DNA from: Russula earlei
Lineage: Eukaryota; Basidiomycota; Agaricomycetes; Russulales; Russulaceae
Length of the DNA stretch: 64,000 bases
Assembly: GCA_025769875.1 (NCBI GenBank)
Contig: JAGFNK010000005.1
Span: 124,001 to 188,000 of the forward strand
Reading direction: 5' to 3'
Shown: positions 1-12,078 of the stretch, in pieces
Numbering within the stretch: the first letter of the stretch is position 1
How the letters are laid out: each line of letters begins with the position of its first letter
Translations under genes and position numbers: made by a program
The notes under the pieces: generated by a model
Seen by the model: the letters and a program-made list of their open reading frames with translations, nothing else
What the model was told of the DNA's origin: nothing
The model's database searches: none

Positions 1-413
1 TGGCTCAGTCGATGGAGACGAGGCTGCGGGTGCTCCTTGCGATTTCGGGTGGTATTTTGAGTTTGGGGGAATGATGCCTCCCTGTGTGCGTGGGTGTGTG
101 TGTGACCCGAGGCGAGCCTTCAGCTTCAGGGACACGGGGAGAGGGGAGGACGGGAGAAGGACAAACGGACCCTTTCGAGCAGCTTTACGACCGACTCGCT
201 CGGGAGGGCCCCGCCCTTCTCGAGCCAGTACCTTATTCGATCCACGCTCCACTGCACCGTCTTGTGTTCTTGACCTTGGCGCAGGCGAGGGTCGTATATC
301 CCGAGGAGCTCTAACGGTTTGGCGTCCCTTCGCTTTCGGAGGTCGATGGCGACGAGATGGAAGATGCGGCTGTTTCGGTTCCCGTGTAATGAAAAGCGGA
401 GGCGGACAGGCAT
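1..413 (-). CDS. MRPS16: Mitochondrial ribosomal protein bS16m (3' end off window)
   Basis: Small-subunit mitoribosomal protein of the bS16 family. Exon 1 is 171-413 (ATG at 413) and encodes the family start MPVRLRFSLHG, with LLGIYDPR and VQWSVDRIRYWL further in. An 89-nt intron (82-170, GTCCGT...CAG) joins LLER to GGIIPPNSKYHP in exon 2 (81 down to 1 and beyond), which is the conserved S16 C-terminal turn. About 27 codons of a lineage-specific tail are visible before the window edge, so the stop codon is missing. The basic, short N-terminus has no separate presequence, as is usual for bS16m. LSM5 lies upstream in the same orientation. Identification rests on family motifs seen directly; confidence is high. 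Confidence 0.93.
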
Positions 414-651
414 CGAGACGTGTGGGCTGCCAACAACTTAAAGTCTCAACCAACAACTCTCGGCCGCCATGCCCCGTGCGAGTGAAATTTCCTTTTTCGA
501 TCCTCAATCACGTGACATGGTGGGAGGAGCCCCACTTGAATTGAACTCATCATTCCTGCTGCGGGGAGGGACTACGAGGGAAGTCGGACATTCTCCAAAA
601 ATTTCAAAAATCGGAAGGCCCCATATTTCAGAGACGTGCGTGCAACACCGG
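414..651. other. Short intergenic region bS16m-LSM5
   Basis: Presumed promoter of bS16m and 3' untranslated region of LSM5. No further feature seen. A similar 352-bp spacer lies between LSM5 (start 1178) and importin alpha (stop 1531). Confidence 0.4.
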
Positions 652-1178
652 CTACGCCTGCTCTGGCCCGTCGCTCCCAGGAACCAACTAAAAACACGGG
701 ACACCCGACAGACAGACAAACAGACACAGAAACATCAACATCACAAGGAAAGCCAAAAAAAAAAGATAAGAGGAATTGCGATACCATGCATATGTTGTTG
801 CCGTTCAAAAGCGTTTGCGCAAGTTTCGTCGACTTGCGTCCCTTCGGTGTTATCTCGCTGGAAGCGGTAGGTCAAGTTCGATGAGCAACCGGTCGAAGAT
901 AAAGGGACCGACGTACTACTCGATGACATCCTCGAGAACCATATCTATCGGGAAAGATGATGCATTTCCGACGACGGATAAGAGGTGATGAAGGAACTCA
1001 CTGACAAAGTCATCAAATCCGAGCAGAGTCCCAGTGAATTCGCGATCATTTTTCATGACCACCCATATGCGCGAGCCGATGCACCTATCGATAAGTTCTG
1101 TCCGCAGGATTTGATTCGATTCAATTTTGGTACGACGTGAAGAATAACTTTACCTAGGGGTAAGATTTGGGAAGCCAT
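652..1178 (-). CDS. LSM5: U6 snRNA-associated Sm-like protein LSm5
   Basis: Subunit of the LSm2-8 ring (U6 snRNA, nuclear splicing) and LSm1-7 ring (cytoplasmic mRNA decay). Five exons: 1154-1178, 1002-1097, 917-944, 785-857 and 652-687, joining to exactly 86 codons (85 aa). The exons are too small to stand out as long ORFs. Sm1 is read as [18 protein letters not shown] followed by [20 protein letters not shown]. Sm2 contains [13 protein letters not shown]. Exon 3 is only 28 nt. All phases close with canonical GT-AG ends, and the total length equals the usual LSm5 length, which supports the model strongly. It sits between bS16m and importin alpha, all on the minus strand, with no functional link implied. 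Confidence 0.93.
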
Positions 1179-1530
1179 TCAAGACACGCAGTGGGAGTGG
1201 CTCCCTTCCTCGGGCCGGAGTCACACCTGAAAATCCAAAACTACACATTGTTTATGGTTTCCTTTCAGCTACTGTTGTATACACAACATAACATGAGATA
1301 TCTAAAATGCTTGAAATGTCATCCAATCGTGAGAACAGAATGGAAAGATGGTGCAGCAGCAGTTGACGGAAAAGAGGTCACAGAATCTCAAGAAAGGAGC
1401 TTATTGGGAATGTAATTCATGGAATCAATCAGCTAACTAACAGAACAAGTGACAGCCAAGAATGATGTATTGGACACAAACGGCGTAAAGTAGGAGGGGA
1501 AGGGTGGGGCTAATAAAAGCGGTCAGACTC

Positions 1531-3400
1531 TCACTTGCCAAAGCTGAAACCGCCTTGCGGGGCATTATTTGCTGTGTCGAACTAGGGAGAAAAGGCGTTA
1601 ACCAGAAGAGCGCAAACCACGAACCAGTCACTTACAGAGAACGCGCCACTAGCATCGACAGTAGGTGCCGAAACCCCCGCGTCCATCTCTTCTTCATCGG
1701 GGAAGTATTTGTCCATGATATTGAAAGCCTTCTTGTAAATATCGATGTTATCGTGTTGTTGAAGGTTGTGAATGGTGACCATGCCACCTGCTTCCTCCAC
1801 AAATTGTGCGTACTTATTGGTAGCTCCGGGCCCTCCAGCTTGCTTATCGGTCTCCCCCACTTTCAGGATGTTGTCTAACCCGTCGAGGGCAACCTGGATG
1901 ATCTTATTGTCCATCATCGTGAGGAGATCGCAGAGAGGCTTGATGCAACCCTGTGAGACCAAGTAACGGATCTGGGATGGTTCCTGCAAGCCGCCGGATG
2001 TAGCATTAGAAATCGCCCAGCATGCTTCTTTTCGGGTCTTGAAGTCTGCATTGGAGAGAATGTTGATGAGAGGAGGGACGATATTGGCATCAATGACAGC
2101 TTGAATCTGAGGGGGTGACCCAGCGGTGATGTTAGAAATCGTCCAGCAGGCCTCTTTTCTGATCCCATCCTTCGGTGAAGACAGCAGAGATAAGAGTGCA
2201 GGTAGCGCGCCAGATGCGATTACGACCTGAGTTTGCAAGTCGTCTCCCGTCACTATGTTCCCGACGGAACGTAGCGCTGGGGTCTGAACGGATGTGGAAG
2301 GGTGCATGAGAAGATCCACAAGGCGACGACACACGCCAGATTCAATAACTGCCTGGATCTTATCGTTGGAGCCATCGGATAGATATGATATGGCCCAACA
2401 GGCGTCGATAAGAATCTCATCGTCCATCGAATAGATGAGTTTTGTCAAGACGTTGAGGGCAGGAGCAATCTGAATATCCCAATAATCAGAGTCGGGTCGT
2501 CTTCACACCGGAACGACGCGACACGAACCAATTCCCAGTCAGGTTGAGGAGACTTTCCACGGCAGAAATTACTCAATGTCCATGTGGCATTGCGAAGCAT
2601 GCTAATCTTGTGATGTTCAGTTAGGAGGCTCAACAATGGCCGGAGTGCACCTTGCTGGAGGACGTAGTCTCGACATTGCGGGCTATCACCTGCAATATTA
2701 CCCAAGGCCCACACAGCCTGCTCGCTGACATCCAACACATTAGACGAAAGAAGTTTGATAAATTCAGGCACTGCATTCGCTTTGATTACCACCTGAGTGT
2801 GCTCTTGAGTGCCGGACGCGATATTTGTCAAAGCCCAAGCAGCCTCAAACTGCGCAAAGGAACCTCAGAATGCATTCAAAAAAAGATGGGAGAAGGTGGG
2901 ACACTCACTTGGAGCATGGAATGTCCCTCACGCAGGAACTGGACGAAACGAGGAACCACACGACACTCGATAACCTTTTCGATTGGCGGATTCTTCTCTT
3001 TCGAAAGAAGCTTCCTGAATTTGGTCGTGGCGTCAAGCTGACGTTCGGGATCGTCAGAAAAAACACCATTGATCATTTCCTCGTCGAGCTGTAGAGTGGA
3101 TGAGCGGGTAGAGTGAAGATAAGAAGGCCACGAACAGGGCTCTCCCAGGCGCCCGAAGATGCCTCTTCATCGGAGTCGACGGCAGCGGTGGCAACAAAGT
3201 TGCGCCTCTTAGCGATGTTTTCCTCTCTCTTCTGCCGCCGGATCTCAACCTGCTGCTCCTCGCGACGTTTCCTGAGGTCATCCTGTTTGAGAGCTTTGGC
3301 CTTGTATTCTATGATAGAACGAATTAAGAGATCGGGTGGGGGAGAAGGGTAGAGAGGGAGACGCACGCTCCCTACGATTAGTGTTTGTGCGATCAGCCAT
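1531..3400 (-). CDS. SRP1: Importin subunit alpha (karyopherin alpha)
   Basis: Nuclear import adaptor that binds classical NLS cargo and importin beta. Six exons: 3367-3400, 3136-3308, 2909-3088, 2529-2849, 1636-2469 and 1531-1581, giving 530 aa, the normal family size. Residues about 1-55 are the arginine-rich importin-beta-binding domain ([20 protein letters not shown]). The rest is a row of ARM repeats with the NLS-binding W...N signatures visible: [57 protein letters not shown]. The protein ends in an acidic stretch and a GGFSFGK tail supplied by a 51-nt last exon. No frame defects were seen. The symbol follows the yeast single-copy gene. Confidence 0.96.
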
Positions 3401-3591
3401 TGAGTTAATGATGGTGGAAGACAAACTGATCGAGGAACGAGACGCGATAATGTAAAACCGGCAAAACGCGCCCACGACTGTTTCTGGTCACGTCTGGTCA
3501 CATCGGTCACGCTCACATTAAAAAATAGGTGGACATGTTTATTAGCAACTCTCCAACTCCAACGACAAACACAACTACAATAAAGTTTTGT

Positions 3592-6500
3592 TCATGCGTC
3601 ATCGCTATCGAACCGGTACTTTGATTTTGCTTATCAGTCCGCCATCTTAGATCATCAACCTTAAGCTTAACTCACCTCAAACGGTTCTGGCAACTCGGCC
3701 TCAGGTCCATTCGGGTCAAGTGCAATGTTTCGTTCAGATCGCGCCACGCTCGTTGTGGCCCCGGCCTCGCCTGCAGGTGCGACTTGAGGAGCTGGAGGTA
3801 CAACCGTGCTTAACTCGATGAATTCTTGTGGTTCTCCAGGGCGCTCGTCCACCAATAACAGGATCCCTCCACCGCCTGCATATTTCTCGGGATGTGTCGG
3901 TTTTTGCGTACCTGCCACTCCTTTTCCTGCTTTGATTGCTGGTTCACGCGCCGACACTGGCCGCACAGGCTGGTAGCGGCTATTCGGGGGAAAGACAACA
4001 TATTGGAATTGCGCCGGAGTGACACGCGAAAAGTTGGGGAGGCTCTCCCAGCTAGGCTCCTTGCGCTTGTTGGCAGTCTTGATCTCCGAGGACTGGCTTT
4101 CAGGAAGGTTTGAGATGGAGTCATTGATGGGTGAGACGTCCCCATGACGTGCTGACGGTACTTCTTCAGATTTCATCTCGACGTCTCCTTCCTTTCTAAG
4201 CTCCTGCACCCATTCATTAGAAGCCAAACACCCCAAGGGGTAAATCAGTCTTACAGTTTTCTGCCGCGTCCTCCGAGGCAGCCTTTCTCCTCTCCCGCGC
4301 TTTTACTTTCGCAGTAGTGGAAAGGACTGCCGTCGTGAGCTTCGCTGTCGTCTCTTTCTTCGGAGGGTTCATCGACGATGGGTATGCGAACAGGCTGGGC
4401 TTTGCGTTGGAGATGAAATCGAATTTAGGGGGTTTAAGATCTTCAGTCAAGCCAATGATTCCAGTTGGCTGGAATGCGAGGCTGGCACAATGGGCCAGTG
4501 GATACCAGTACCAGAACTGGCAGAACATGACCATCCCAACGATAGCGCTGGTGTTCTTAGTGCCCGCCCTGCTTTGCAAGCTAATGGTCACGTTACGTCC
4601 ACCCGCGTCAAGAAAGCTCTGACCAAGAGCGGCGCCGAAACGAGCCATTGGATCTTCGTGTTTGTCACCAACGATTTTGGCATACGTTGCTCGAATAGAA
4701 GCCAGAGAAGGGGAGGAGGCATCGGATTGCTGGACAAGGATCATACCGAGGGCAATGAATGCCCCCTGCCGAACAAAGTCCACGCTATCCTTCGTCATTG
4801 GTTCAAGAATTTCGATAGCATCTTGAAGTCCCGTCCCGGCACAGGCAATGCCAAGAGCAAGTGTAGCACCGCAGCGAACATGGGGATTATAGCTCTCGCT
4901 GAGAAGCTGTACGATTCGGGGCACCTGACGGGGGTTCTTGAACAGCAAAAAGGAAAGGGCAGTGACTGCGGCTCTGCGAACATCGTCCGAGGTGTCAGAA
5001 ACAGCAGTGTGCAGTAATCGGCGAACGGCATCATTGTTTGGTGTCCCAGCGTAAGCGAGGGCGAGGGTGTAGACACCACCATACCGAAGAATGGGATCCT
5101 GAGGGAGAGTGTAAGGTGGAGCATTGCTAGAAAGAGTAAACTGACCTTCTCTGCTAACAACTCTTTCGCAATCTCGTCTGCTTGATCTTGACGACCAAAA
5201 TACAGAAATGCTAGTCCGATGGCCAGTCCGCGAATGATCTTTTCGTGATGAGTTTCCCGCGCATAGGCGAGCATCTCGTTTGCATATGTGGAGCCACCAG
5301 TGCCCAACATGATGAGACCCATGGCGTATCCAGCAGCCTCGCCCCCAACGGCGGTATCAGTAAAGAGTGTTTGCTTCAAGTCATCATATGCCTCCACATT
5401 CCGTCCACCCATACCGGCGATACCAAGACCTAAGGCAGCGCCGTGCTGCACAACCTCGCCTTGAGCAGCCTTGAGAATATTCCGAAGGTAATCTTCTACT
5501 GTTCGGCCCCCTACCCCCGAACTAATGGAGCCCACACCAGCATTGACGAGGCCAAGCCCGTACAACGCCCCACCTTCTGAATAGGCGGCACCAGCCAGAT
5601 TGTTTTCGCCGCCATTTTCGCCCGGGAGGTAGGGTCCCAGGATGGTCATCCCCTGCTCAAAATTACCCTTGTGGATAACACCCAGTGCAGCTGTTGCGGT
5701 AAACTTGGACCAGTTGGAGGCAAAGCTGAGCCAGTCGAGGTTATCTCGTAGGAAGGTGTCTGACGTTGTGCCTGCATGCATGAAGGCGTTTTGAAAGGTG
5801 ACTGCATTGTGGTACACAGATGAACGTGGCTCAAGCGAGTCCTGAGACGTGAGGGTTCAGAATCGATTGAGAATGCAACGAGTAAACACGCGCGCCACCT
5901 TTGTGTGTTTCAGGATCAAGAGGTCGGCTCTGTTGTTCTTCTTAAGGAACTCAAGATAGAGCTTTACAGATTCGCGTCCACCCAAAATCTTGCGAAGTCT
6001 TTCGAAGATAGGGCTCGAGACCTGGTTCCATCGTGATTACTACATGAGCCACCCACGCGATTGACGAGCGTACCTCGTCTCCCATGGGCAGGTCATTGCG
6101 TACAGTCTCCAAGAAATCCTGGGCACCACCTTCCACCAAATCGAAAGCTAGTTGGTATGCAACGAGTTTCTCTCCAGGCACGAGAGATATCAACAGAGCT
6201 ACTGTGAGCGTTGGATTACTCAGAGTAACCAAAAGGCGTGTCAAGGAGTGTATGTATGGAGACTTGGAGTCTATTGTTGGTGATGGGAACAGCGGGTAAA
6301 GGAAATTGAGCACTTGATCACGATATGACAAGGGGAAATGGTTGTCGAGTACGGCCTCCATGGAATAAGCGAGCAGACTGCTGTCATTAGTCTTCTCGTA
6401 TAGCTGCTGGATTATCTCCAGACGATGAGATTCTAGTGCAATACCGATGGCCTATGTATAAAACGCGTTCAGCTGAAATGGAACATGAATACACAATTGA

Positions 6501-7077
6501 GACTGACCTGTTTGTATTCTCCATTTTGAATGCAGTGAAAAAAGATGCTCTCTATAATATCTTGTAGACGAGGGTCAACCTTTGCCAGGGTCCCTGATTG
6601 CTCTCCCGCTCGAGCTTCGATATATCTGTCGATGGCCTTCGCTACAACGTCAAGATTTAGTGGGAAAGCATGTGCATCATCGAATAGAGCTCACATATCA
6701 AGGTTTCGATATATTCTTCATCCCCAGGAATGCTGCTGTCTGGCTGGAAGGCACTCCCCGCACCAAGTGCAAATGTCAAGGCTTCATCGTACTCTTCGAG
6801 GTAGTAATACACTTTGCTAGCAAGGAGAGCAGCCGAGTTGTGCGCCTCAACAGGTAGATCTGGGCTCTCATAGAGAGCCTCGCTATATCTCTGTGAGACA
6901 CGAAGACGGGGACGAAATGGCGAGCACATACATGAGCGCGATGTGTTCGGAGATCTCAGCCCAAAACTGGGGGACCAGAGAGATCAGCGTATTGAGTGCA
7001 TGTTGCTTGAGCAGTGGCTCATGCTCTGTTAGCAACGCGAGTACACCAGCAGCCGACGACTGTGGGCGAATAACCAT
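3592..7077 (-). CDS. RPN2: 26S proteasome regulatory subunit RPN2 (PSMD1)
   Basis: Largest scaffold subunit of the 19S proteasome base. Exons: 6932-7077, 6695-6882, 6508-6641, 6074-6451, 5899-6021, 5146-5841, 4255-5098, then about 3676-4184/4203, and a 27-nt last exon 3592-3618. Recognised by the N-terminal helical region (QHALNTLISLVPQFWAEI), the central proteasome/cyclosome repeats with many GLGLAN/GAALGLG-like blocks, and the C-terminal PEPFEY signature, which is completed only by the hidden terminal exon. About 1014 aa. One splice problem remains: the natural acceptor at 4204 leaves the frame one base too long, while a weaker acceptor at 4185-4186 keeps frame. A single-base insertion is the other explanation. 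Divergent from the COX13-like gene, about 155 bp away. Confidence 0.95.
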
Positions 7078-7233
7078 TTGGGAAGGATTGCTTGACCGTC
7101 GATGCCTTCGACAGACGCGTCACCGCTACCGCAAGTCACATGATCAAATATCACGTAAGCCCGTTCTCTACCCACCACATTTGTCTGTCTGTCTTGTCAC
7201 TCCCTTTCCCTCAGCCTTCCGCATAAATCCGAT

Positions 7234-7837
7234 ATGTATATCGTTGCTCATAGCACGCGCACGGCCTGCGCGCATCATCTCAAGGACCCGTCCTTACTCT
7301 ATCGTCGTCGACGCACCCGCTCTCGAATGGGCTTCTAAGCGCGAAGCCATCAAGCACCACGCCGCAGGTACTCGCAGATCGCCTCGCCCCAAATAGTCCG
7401 AACTGACTTGCACTTCCAATAGGCACGACCGCCCTCTGGCGCAGGATCAGGTTTGTCTCATCCAAATACCGTGTCCCTCTCATGCTGAACGCTCCGGCAG
7501 CCTGTTTGTTTGCCTCCCCGCCAGTACGTCGCGATGGGTTCCATGCGAAATCGTGGTTGACACGCGTGGCATCTCTGACTCTAGCTGTTGCTGTCATTGC
7601 CTGGGTACGCAACGTCGAAGCTGAACACGCTGAACATGAGGAGCACCTCAAGAAAGAACATGGTGGCCATTTGCCCGAGGTTCCGGGATATGACTATCTG
7701 AACAAGCGCGTGAAGCCGTATCCCTGGGGACCTAACAGTCTCTTCTTCAATCCTCATGTACGCCCTCAGCCTAGTAACAAGCTTCAACTCTGCTGACTGA
7801 TGATCCATTTCAGGTCAACAAGGATATGAGTGATTAG
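7234..7837 (+). CDS. COX13: Cytochrome c oxidase subunit VIa (COX13-like)
   Basis: Nuclear-encoded inner-membrane subunit of respiratory complex IV. Exons 7234-7367, 7423-7450, 7501-7523, 7585-7757 and 7814-7837. Spliced motifs fit the family: TTALWRRISLFVCLPA runs into the single membrane span (VAVIAWVRNVEAEH), then an EEHLKKEHGGHLPE stretch, YLNKRVKPYPWG and SLFFNPHVNKD before the stop. The N-terminus (ARPARIISRTRPYS) looks like a mitochondrial presequence. There is no in-frame ATG. The ATG at 7234 is one base out of frame, and removing one base between 7237 and 7241 gives a 126-aa protein with every later splice phase consistent. The body is certain, the start is not. Confidence 0.85.
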
Positions 7838-7964
7838 TCCTATTTTTCATAGATTAGCACTCAATCAATCATGTGACTATTCATCTGCTCGCGACGAGGA
7901 CAGGTGTCCCATAGTTTCACCTTACTATCAATATTTGAGATAGAACTTGTGGTGTCATTTCATA

Positions 7965-9085
7965 ATGCCACCTGCCATTATTTCGCCTTCCGTACTAGCC
8001 TCTGACTTCGGTCAGCTTACTGCTGAGTGTAAGCGGATGATAAAAGGCGGCGCCCAATGGATTCACATGGGTACGTAGGCGGGGTCTAAACTCTTATAGA
8101 TGTCCTCTTCACTGAATGTCTTCACTCGCTAAGATGTGATGGATGGGTAAGAGTCTTGCGGAATGTACTATTTTATTTATCTGAAAAGCTACGTGCTCCA
8201 GACACTTTGTCCCGAACATTACCATGGGTGACTGCATCATGCAAATCCAATCTTTGCACCTACCTTGACCACGATCCTCACGCTTCAGGTGCTCCCGTAC
8301 TTGCGAGTGTTTCGAAGGGTGTACCGGGAATCTTTATGGATTGTCATATGATGGTTTCCCAGCCGGAGAAGGTGCGGTCTATGTCCCTTTCTTTCACCCC
8401 GGCCCACCGACCGACCGACATCGCTATCAGTGGGTGAATGACATTGCAGACGCCGGAGGTTCCCTCTACTGCTTTCACATCGAGGCCACATGTCAGTCTT
8501 CCGCCACGAGGATGACCTCATTCCCCCCGTACCATCCGCTCACCTCACCGTACGGCAGCGGATCCCATCTCACTCATCCACTCCATTCACGAGAGACACA
8601 TGAAGGCGGGCGTGGCGATTTCCCCGGACACGCCCTCCACCGCGATATCGGACGGGCTCGCCGAGCTCGCCGATATGCTTCTCGTCATGACCGTATATCC
8701 CGGTGAGTTATCCCCCCCCCCCCCCCCCCCCCCCGTCACCCTCACCACTGTCCGACACTCCGAAAAACGAACGGTTTCTCAGGCCGCGGTGGGCAAAAGT
8801 TCATCGATCGCTGCGTTCCCAAGGTCGCAGAACTCCGCGCACGGTTTCCAAACAAGGACATTGAAGTCGATGGAGGCGTAGGTCCCAAGACGATCGATGT
8901 CTGTGCTCAAGCAGGTATGTCCTAATTTGTCTCCGTCTGGGTACCGATTGGAAAACGTGTGCTTAGGAAGTAATGTCATTGTCGCCGGCACCGCCATCTT
9001 CGGTGCAGAAAAACCCGAAGAGGTCATTGCCACCCTTAAATCCACTGTTGACAAGGCCCAGGCGAGGATTGTTGCTAAGGATTGA
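7965..9085 (+). CDS. RPE1: Ribulose-phosphate 3-epimerase
   Basis: Interconverts D-ribulose 5-phosphate and D-xylulose 5-phosphate in the cytosolic pentose phosphate pathway. Eight exons: 7965-8070, 8134-8146 (13 nt), 8202-8227, 8289-8371, 8431-8491, 8559-8702, 8783-8914 and 8967-9085, giving 227 aa, the normal length. Metal and active-site elements of the TIM barrel are visible: IISPSVLASDFGQL at the start, HMDVMDGHFVPN, FMDCHMMV, and the phosphate-binding IEVDGGVG and GSNVIVAGTAIFG near the end. A run of about 24 C residues lies in the intron just after exon 6 (8710-8734). No frame defect. Same strand as COX13, about 130 bp downstream of it. Confidence 0.96.
8710..8734 (+). repeat. Poly-C homopolymer inside an RPE1 intron
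   Basis: An uninterrupted run of about two dozen C residues within the intron following exon 6 of the epimerase gene. A similar C run lies in a VPS20 intron near 58707. Length is likely to be unreliable in sequencing. Confidence 0.9.
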
Positions 9086-9475
9086 ACGATTCTCCTTGTG
9101 CGCACATCAAGTAATCAATAGTTACCAGATCGGATCTTAGAGCAACTGTTTCACCCGAGTCCCGCAATATCAATCATAGGATGTATAAAATGTCATGAGC
9201 TGGATAGTGTATGTGAATCCATTATTGTTGATGCCCTACTCTCTCGGTGCCCGTACATCTGGTGACACGAAGCGAACTATAGATGGAAGATAAAAGGCGA
9301 AATTGAAATTTATGTGGAGGGAAGAATGTAGTACTTTGAAAATCGGTCAGATGCGAGCAGGGTACTTTACACTATAGTGAATGGGGTATACAGGAAAGGC
9401 TGGTGGGATGAGAGTCCGCAGCGTCATTATATATGATCGCGATCCACGCGCGACCGCCTGTGAGGCCGAGCAGGC
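9086..9475. other. Convergent intergenic region
   Basis: Spacer between the 3' ends of the epimerase gene (+) and the glycosyltransferase gene (-). I see AT-rich untranslated sequence, with TATAAAATG-type stretches that may act in 3' end formation, and no coding feature. Confidence 0.5.
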
Positions 9476-11920
9476 TCACCACTGAAGCCATTCACCGTAC
9501 ATGTTCGGGTGTTCCCCACGAATATATGCTTCAAACGTGCGCTTGAGCACGGTTGCCCAGTCTAAGTCGCGCTTGTCTTCCGTGAACTCTTCCACCGTTT
9601 CTCTTAGAGAGCGACTAGCGTTTGCCGCAATTTCGTTGTTGAGGCGTGCAATGCGTTCGCCCTCGATGAATTGCGGCCCAAGGTCTGGGAAATTCCGTGC
9701 AGGGTCGAACGGTTTCCACCTACGAGCAATCAGTGGGAATGACGCTCCAAAGGCAAATAACTCACCAGAAGTTATGAAAATGATATGAGTACGCGCCACG
9801 GAAGAATCCCTCGAATCCGAGTGCCTGAGGAGCAGCGCTATTCTGCAGAGGAGTATCGAAGAAATCTCCAAATCTGTATGATTTTATAAGAGCTGTTGTA
9901 GAGGGCACGAAAACGTGAGTCACTCACTCGGTGAAATAGGGTTGGGGAGGGCGGTCTCGCTGGTAGTACTCCGTGTTCAGCCAGGCAGAATCAAAGAGCG
10001 CGTCCGGTAGGCGAAGGAGCAACCCCTCGAGATAGGCATCCTTGGTATACTTTGAAACCGTCATCGGATGGAAATCCAGACCATTCTTCAATGCCGTCCT
10101 GAAGAGGAACGAGCCGAGCGCTGAAGCTTTATTCATGCGCAGGACGGCGGTATTGTACTTCTCAAGACGGGACCATCTGTAGGCGAAGGCACCCTTCCAG
10201 CCCCAAAGTTCCTCCCAGTCGCGTAAGAAGATGGTATCGGCATCGAGATACACACCACCAAAACGATGACACAGCACGAAACGAGCCATGTCGGAAAGGA
10301 TGACGGATAACCGGTCATAAGAATCTGCGGACTTGGAACCAAGGCGGTTGATCATCTCGTCCTCGTTGACCTTGGGGGTAGCCCCACCCGATCCGGCCGA
10401 GGCACTGACGGAACTGGAACTGGCCTCGTCGTCGTGATGAACGGAGATGACGTGCCCGCCGGAGTTGAATAACGTGTCCTTCAACACTCGCCATTCATCT
10501 TGGATCTCCGGAACGCCATCCAGCTGTTCTGTTGTGTTCCACATTTTGAACTTGATCACATCCTTAAAGCGTGGATGGAGGAAGGGTGACGCCCAAGGAT
10601 TGGATTTGAGCTGTTCGAACATATCATGCAGGGCATTGGGATTCGGTATTGCGGCTGCAGGACCGGGATTAATCCACAACCAGAACTGCGGTCGACATGC
10701 GACCGAATCGGGGTCAGCCTCGTGAAGATGCAAACGAAGGTTTTGCGTGAATAGGTAGGAAAGAAGAGCAAGGTATGGTTTGTCGGTGAACGGCCCAGTC
10801 CAGAACATGTGGAAAAGGCGAGGGTTCTCTGGATCGCATGTAGAGGGTAAGGATTGATATGGGCGGTGTTCGAGGGGTGGAGGAAGTCGTAGATGGCGTT
10901 CCCAGTCCGTCCGTGGCTTCTTGAGAAGACCAGCGTTAGGGTCGAGAGTTGCTGAAGGCTTGATAATCGGGTCGAAAGCGACTGGATTTAGAGCGGGATC
11001 CTTGTTGACCGGTCCATCCTCTGTATAAATATATTTCCAGTCGTCCACATTACCCCGTCGCAAGCGTGCGCCATTGTCAAGGCCGCCACCTATTCGTAGG
11101 ACCTCCAAGCAGTCACGGACGTACTGTGGTTAGATACGCACCTCCTCAGCAACAGTGAAGTGGAAACACGGGTTGTGACTTACATTGGATGGGAACTCGC
11201 ACAAGTCCATAATAATATCTAGATCAGCAACGCTCCCAGGCACGGGTCGTGGAGGGTATGCGACATTGGGCGGGCGAGCTTGAAGATCTAGGTAGATGCG
11301 CTTGGGACCATGTCCCTTCGTCTCACTGACAGCTGCACCAGGCGGTCTAAAACGTGAGGGAATCGTGGCAATCTTTCGCGAAGGTAGAGCAGGATTGAGG
11401 GGGGGGGTTGTCAAGCCTATTGCCTTCGGGACTGGATGACATGTGTGAGTGCCATGGAGGAAATCAGGTGAGAAATCATACTGTCTCGTCTGCTGGGATA
11501 GTGACCACTTTGAACCTCCCACCGCCATATATTTTGCAGATCTTGTCGACCGAATATGAGGGTTGGAGGCTCCCCAGGGAATAAGGGAGCTGACCACTGC
11601 TTCTCTTCGGTTCTGAAACGCTGAGCAACGGCGAAGACAATGAAGACCATTGACACGCAGCCGAAAAGGAGGACGAAGGTGTTCCTTCGACGAGAGAGGC
11701 GAGAAGGGGTAAAGTGGTGAAAAAAGGATAGGTTGGGTAGAATGAGAGGGATACGTCGATTTTGGACGCCAGGAATGGGGAGGGATATGGAGTTGGTCCA
11801 TGAAGATGCTTTTGGATGTCGAAACTTCTTTTCGTTGATGGTAGAGGAGAAAACGGGGAGACCATTAGGTGGCCTCGATAGGTCACGAAACCCGTTTTGA
11901 CGTGGGTTCGAGGAGTACAT
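9476..11920 (-). CDS. Type II membrane glycosyltransferase with DXD motif
   Basis: Predicted Golgi-type sugar transferase of the DXD sugar-binding family (Gly_transf_sug; OCH1-like fold). Exons 11482-11920, 11184-11431, 9928-11123, 9766-9873 and 9476-9719 give 744 aa with all phases consistent. One hydrophobic anchor lies about 60 residues from the N-terminus (FVLLFGCVSMVFIVFAVAQ), after a basic cytosolic head. The lumenal part contains GGVYLDADTIFLRDWEEL, where DAD is the nucleotide-sugar/metal motif, followed by MNKASALGSFL and an acceptor-side region. Substrate cannot be told from sequence; mannose transfer is only the family default. A Ser/Ala/Gly-rich linker interrupts the catalytic domain near its middle. 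Tandem with pyruvate kinase upstream. Confidence 0.85.
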
Positions 11921-12078
11921 GCGCGAGCGAGGCAAGCTCATCGAATTTTCTTGGCGCGTTCGAGTGACGACGAGCGCGCGTGAGCGTGAGAAAGAGTGCG
12001 GTGGGCGCAGCAGATGGTACACGTGCTCATTCAGACTCTACATAGTTATAGACTCGCACACAAAACGTTCTTTTTACA

